A DNA stretch of 64,000 nucleotides from Streptomyces sp. NBC_00286 (GTDB taxonomy: Bacteria > Actinomycetota > Actinomycetes > Streptomycetales > Streptomycetaceae): assembly GCF_036173125.1 (NCBI RefSeq), contig NZ_CP108054.1, positions 8,585,001-8,649,000 on the forward strand, written 5' to 3'. The notes beneath the pieces are model-generated. The model searched no databases. It saw nothing but the letters and a program-made list of their open reading frames with translations, and had not been told where the DNA came from. The translations under genes were made by a program, and so were the position numbers. Below, piece by piece: positions 61,410-64,000 of this stretch (position 1 is its first letter; each line of letters opens with the position of its first letter).

Positions 61410-62599
61410 GCGACTCGCTGCGGATCGTCCGGCTCGCCAACTTCGTCGCCCCCGCCTCGGGCGGTCTGCGGACCGCGCTGCGGGAGTTGGGCGCCGGTTA
61501 CCGGGATGCTGGGCACGAGCCGGTGCTGATCGTGCCCGGAGAGCGCGCCACGGACCGCGAGACCGAGCAGGGCCGCGTGATCACCCTGTCTGGACCGCTG
61601 CTTCCCGGGACCGGTGGCTACCGCGTGCTCACCGACAAGAAGCGCGTGGCTGCCCTCCTGGAGGAGCTCGCGCCCGACCGGCTCGAGGTGTCCGACCGTA
61701 CGACGCTGCGCTGGACCGGCGTCTGGGCGCGGCGCGCCAGGGTGCCCGCCGTGATGGTCTCTCACGAGACCGCCGACGGCGTGCTGCGCACCTGGGGCAT
61801 GTCCGAAGGCATGGCCCGGCGGGCCTCCGACGCCCTCAACCTCCGTACCGCGCACCACTATTCACGCGTGGTGTGCACCACGGAGTTCGCGGAGCGCGAG
61901 TTCGTCCGGATCGGCGCCCGCAATGTCGTACGCGCCCCGCTGGGCGTCGACCTGGAGGGCCGGCACCCCTCGATGCGCGACCAGGGGCTGCGTGCCCGGC
62001 ACGCGCGCGTGGACGAGACCTTGCTGGTGATGTGCTCCCGGCTGTCCGTCGAGAAGCGGCCCGGCACCGCGCTGGACGCCCTGGAGGCACTGCTGCGCCG
62101 GGGGGAGCGCGCGGTGCTCGTCGTCGCCGGAGACGGGCCGCTGCGGGCCCGGCTCGAACAGCGGGCGCGGGAGCGGCGGTTGCCGGTCACCTTCCTGGGG
62201 CATGTGGGCGACCGCGCGCTCCTGGGCGGATTGCAGGCCTCCGCCGACGTATGCCTGGCCCCCGGGCCCGCCGAAACGTTCGGGCTCGCGGCCCTGGAGG
62301 CGATGGCCTGCGGCACGCCCGTCGTCGCCAGCGCGTCCTCCGCGCTCCCAGAGGTCATCGGCTCCGCCGGAGCCACCGCCGCGGACAACGGAGAGTCGTT
62401 CGCGGACAAGGTGCGGCTGCTGCTGGACCGCCCCGAGAGCGAGCGCCGGGAGGAGGCACGCGCGCGTGCCTCCTGTTTCAGCTGGTCGGCCGCTGTAGAG
62501 GCGTTCCTCATGGCGCACGACGCGGCCGTACGCGTCGATCGGGCCTCGTCACAGGCGGGCACCTCCTCCGCGCGAACGGCCCGGGAGGGCGTGGCATGA
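61406..62599 (+). CDS. Second GT4 glycosyltransferase of the operon
   Basis: A 397-residue GT-B enzyme with a two-domain layout: N-terminal acceptor domain starting RIVRLANFVAPASGGLRTAL and C-terminal donor domain with MCSRLSVEKRPGTALDALEA and the ExxxxxxxE motif in AETFGLAALEAMACGTPVVA. It is clearly different from the first transferase, so the two probably add successive sugars. Its ATG overlaps the previous stop and its stop overlaps the next ATG. The last 35 residues are Ser/Ala/Arg-rich and likely flexible. Confidence 0.9.
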   Translation: MSDSLRIVRLANFVAPASGGLRTALRELGAGYRDAGHEPVLIVPGERATDRETEQGRVITLSGPLLPGTGGYRVLTDKKRVAALLEELAPDRLEVSDRTTLRWTGVWARRARVPAVMVSHETADGVLRTWGMSEGMARRASDALNLRTAHHYSRVVCTTEFAEREFVRIGARNVVRAPLGVDLEGRHPSMRDQGLRARHARVDETLLVMCSRLSVEKRPGTALDALEALLRRGERAVLVVAGDGPLRARLEQRARERRLPVTFLGHVGDRALLGGLQASADVCLAPGPAETFGLAALEAMACGTPVVASASSALPEVIGSAGATAADNGESFADKVRLLLDRPESERREEARARASCFSWSAAVEAFLMAHDAAVRVDRASSQAGTSSARTAREGVA

Positions 62600-63453
62600 G
62601 ACCCCTGCGGTTCGTGGCGTTGGGGGACTCCCTCACCGAAGGAGTGGGCGATCCCGTCGGCGAAGGGTGGCGCGGCTGGGCCGCACTGCTCGCCGACGGG
62701 CTCGCCCCTGCCGACGCACCCGCACAGTTCGTCAACTTCGCGGTCAGCGGCGCCCAGACGCGTGACGTCCTGGAGCGCCAGACCCCTGCCGCGCTGGCCG
62801 TACGGCCGGACGTCGCCTCGGTCGTCATCGGCGTCAACGACACCCTGAGGTGCACCTTCGACATCCACGCGGTGGCCGCGCGGCTGGACGAGGTGTACGC
62901 GGCGTTCACCCGGCAGGGGGCGATGCTGCTCACCGCCTGCCTGCCCGACCCCGGCGGGATGCTGGGGCTGCCCGGGGCGCTGGCCCGGCCGCTCGCACGC
63001 CGCCAACGGGCCGTGAACACGGTGGTGCACGCGCTCTCCGAGCGGTACGGCGCCGTCCACCTCCACGCCGCGGAAGGGGCGTGGCTCGAGGAGCGCGCCA
63101 TGTGGAGCGCGGACCGGTTGCATCCGGGCGAGCGGGGGCACCGGCAACTCGCCGTACGCTTCCACGCGTTGCTCGCGGAGGCGGGCATCGCGACGGGGTA
63201 CGCGCCTTCTGAGCAGCCCGAGTTCCCCGTGCCCACCCGCTCGGCGAGCCTGTGGTGGATGGCCACCGCGGGTACGGGCTGGGTGGCCCGCCGCTGCACC
63301 GACCTCCTGCCCCAGCTCCTCACCCTCGCAGCCGACGAGATCCGCCATCGCGCCCGCGGCACCAGCGCCCGCTTGGACCTGAGCGCGTCTCATGCGGTGG
63401 CGTCGGCGCTGGCGGCGCTTTCGGTGACGACGGAACAGCCCGACGTGGCGTAA
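62596..63453 (+). CDS. SGNH/GDSL-family hydrolase
   Basis: A 285-residue esterase-type protein. It begins LRFVALGDSLTEGVGDPVGE, the block I with catalytic serine in GDSLTEG. Block III is VVIGVNDT with the asparagine, and block V has Asp and His in SADRLHPGERGH. No signal peptide is seen, so it acts inside the cell. The C-terminal 60 residues (after about 225) are an added helical part. Coupled by ATGA to the second glycosyltransferase, it may remove or move an acyl group on the same glycolipid or glycan. Confidence 0.9.
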   Translation: MRPLRFVALGDSLTEGVGDPVGEGWRGWAALLADGLAPADAPAQFVNFAVSGAQTRDVLERQTPAALAVRPDVASVVIGVNDTLRCTFDIHAVAARLDEVYAAFTRQGAMLLTACLPDPGGMLGLPGALARPLARRQRAVNTVVHALSERYGAVHLHAAEGAWLEERAMWSADRLHPGERGHRQLAVRFHALLAEAGIATGYAPSEQPEFPVPTRSASLWWMATAGTGWVARRCTDLLPQLLTLAADEIRHRARGTSARLDLSASHAVASALAALSVTTEQPDVA

Positions 63454-63608
63454 CGCTCGGCGGGCTGGGCGGTTCGTAGGCGCGGGTCCGTCGGGGCTGG
63501 TGGGCTCAGGCGACGGAGTCGCGCGATCTCACGGTCCCACGCTCCTGAATTTCACAGTCCCGTGCCCCTGTGAGTGCGCGGTGCGGCGCCGGACTTCGAT
63601 TCCTCGCG

Positions 63609-64000
63609 TCAGGCCACGCGGTACTGCTCGTCGCGGGCGTCGGTGATGAACATCTGGCCCGGTGCGTGGGTGATCGCGAACGGCGGGCGTGAGGCCATCA
63701 CCGCGGCCTGTGGCGTCACCCCGCAGGCCCAGAACACCGGGATGTCGTCGGGGCCGGCGTCCACGGGATCGCCGAAGTCGGGGCGCGCCAGGTCCTCGAT
63801 GCCGAGCCCGCCCGGCTCGCCGCAGTGGACCGGGCTGCCGTGCACCGCGGGCAGCAGACTGCTCTCCCGGATCGCAGCGGCCAGGTGCGCGGGCGGCACC
63901 GGGCGCATCGACACCACCATGGGGCCGTGCAGCCGCCCCGCGGCACGGCACGGACGGCTCGTCACGTACATGGAGACGTTGCGCCCCTGCTCGATGTGGC
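63609..64000 (-). CDS. DUF1445 putative hydro-lyase, N-terminal part outside window
   Basis: The frame is open across the right edge of the window, so the gene starts beyond base 64000. About 130 C-terminal residues are visible and end at 63609. The segments [31 protein letters not shown] and [20 protein letters not shown] are characteristic of the DUF1445/UPF0317 family, annotated as putative hydro-lyase and related to a D-glutamate cyclase. It is convergent with the SGNH gene across 155 bases that show nothing notable. Confidence 0.9.
   Translation of the reverse strand, partial: HIEQGRNVSMYVTSRPCRAAGRLHGPMVVSMRPVPPAHLAAAIRESSLLPAVHGSPVHCGEPGGLGIEDLARPDFGDPVDAGPDDIPVFWACGVTPQAAVMASRPPFAITHAPGQMFITDARDEQYRVA

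Overview
The window is a stretch of high-GC actinobacterial chromosome, almost certainly from a Streptomyces core region. The evidence is the very high GC with strong third-position bias, many GTG starts, one TTG start, rare TTA codons, and the markers mihF (sIHF), rbpA with a sigma-R type promoter, guaB1 and an FMN-riboswitch rib operon containing ribM. The gene order agrees, from memory, with the S. coelicolor segment around SCO1481 to about SCO1410. I see no rRNA, tRNA, CRISPR array, insertion sequence, prophage or biosynthetic cluster.

Layout. 1-12.1 kb (+): housekeeping series pyrF (5' end missing), mihF, gmk, rpoZ, coaBC, metK, priA, fmt, rsmB and a stand-alone TylF-type O-methyltransferase, interrupted by one HTH gene on the minus strand. 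12.1-19 kb: MMPL transporter (-), then rpe, a SorC-type sugar regulator, a barstar-like protein, guaB1 and an Lrp regulator (+). 19-24.8 kb: an MFS transporter with a TTA codon, davA-davB (lysine monooxygenase route), an LLM oxidoreductase and a DUF5995 protein. 24.9-28.7 kb: a GH6 glycoside hydrolase, and an MFS/ROK divergent pair around a clear operator palindrome.

28.7-36.6 kb: an orphan chitinase-type promoter, the FMN riboswitch, ribE-ribM-ribAB-ribH followed by hisE-hisG and a PH-domain membrane protein, then two overlapping CNNM/CBS membrane proteins. These end at a perfect 60-bp palindrome. 36.6-43.7 kb: an EccA-like TPR-AAA ATPase, a candidate small RNA, a P-loop kinase, a C39-type secreted protein, a 48-residue membrane protein, a TTA-containing TetR regulator and a secreted GH18 chitinase. 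43.8-51.1 kb: acyl-CoA dehydrogenase, small hypotheticals, Lrp regulator, YtcJ-type amidohydrolase, polyprenol-phosphate mannose synthase, fxsA and rbpA. 51.4-58.3 kb: MFS, glycerophosphodiesterase, MocR regulator, a 30-bp minisatellite, an FtsK/EccC-like P-loop protein lacking the Walker lysine with a 64-residue membrane partner, and an ankyrin protein. 58.6-64 kb: a HEAT-like protein, a translationally coupled operon of two GT4 glycosyltransferases plus an SGNH hydrolase, and the 3' part of a DUF1445 gene.

How it fits together. Most of the region supplies basic metabolism (UMP, GMP, SAM, CoA, riboflavin, histidine, formyl-Met-tRNA) and transcription accessories (omega, RbpA). Accessory layers are polymer use (GH6, GH18, and the trace of a second chitinase promoter), lysine catabolism and developmental control (two TTA codons, so probable bldA dependence). 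No wholly new multi-gene system is evident. The items most worth testing are the orphan chitinase promoter, the helically phased repeats before davA, the candidate small RNA near 38.9 kb, the structured leader before ppm1, the 60-bp palindrome and the lysine-less P-loop protein.
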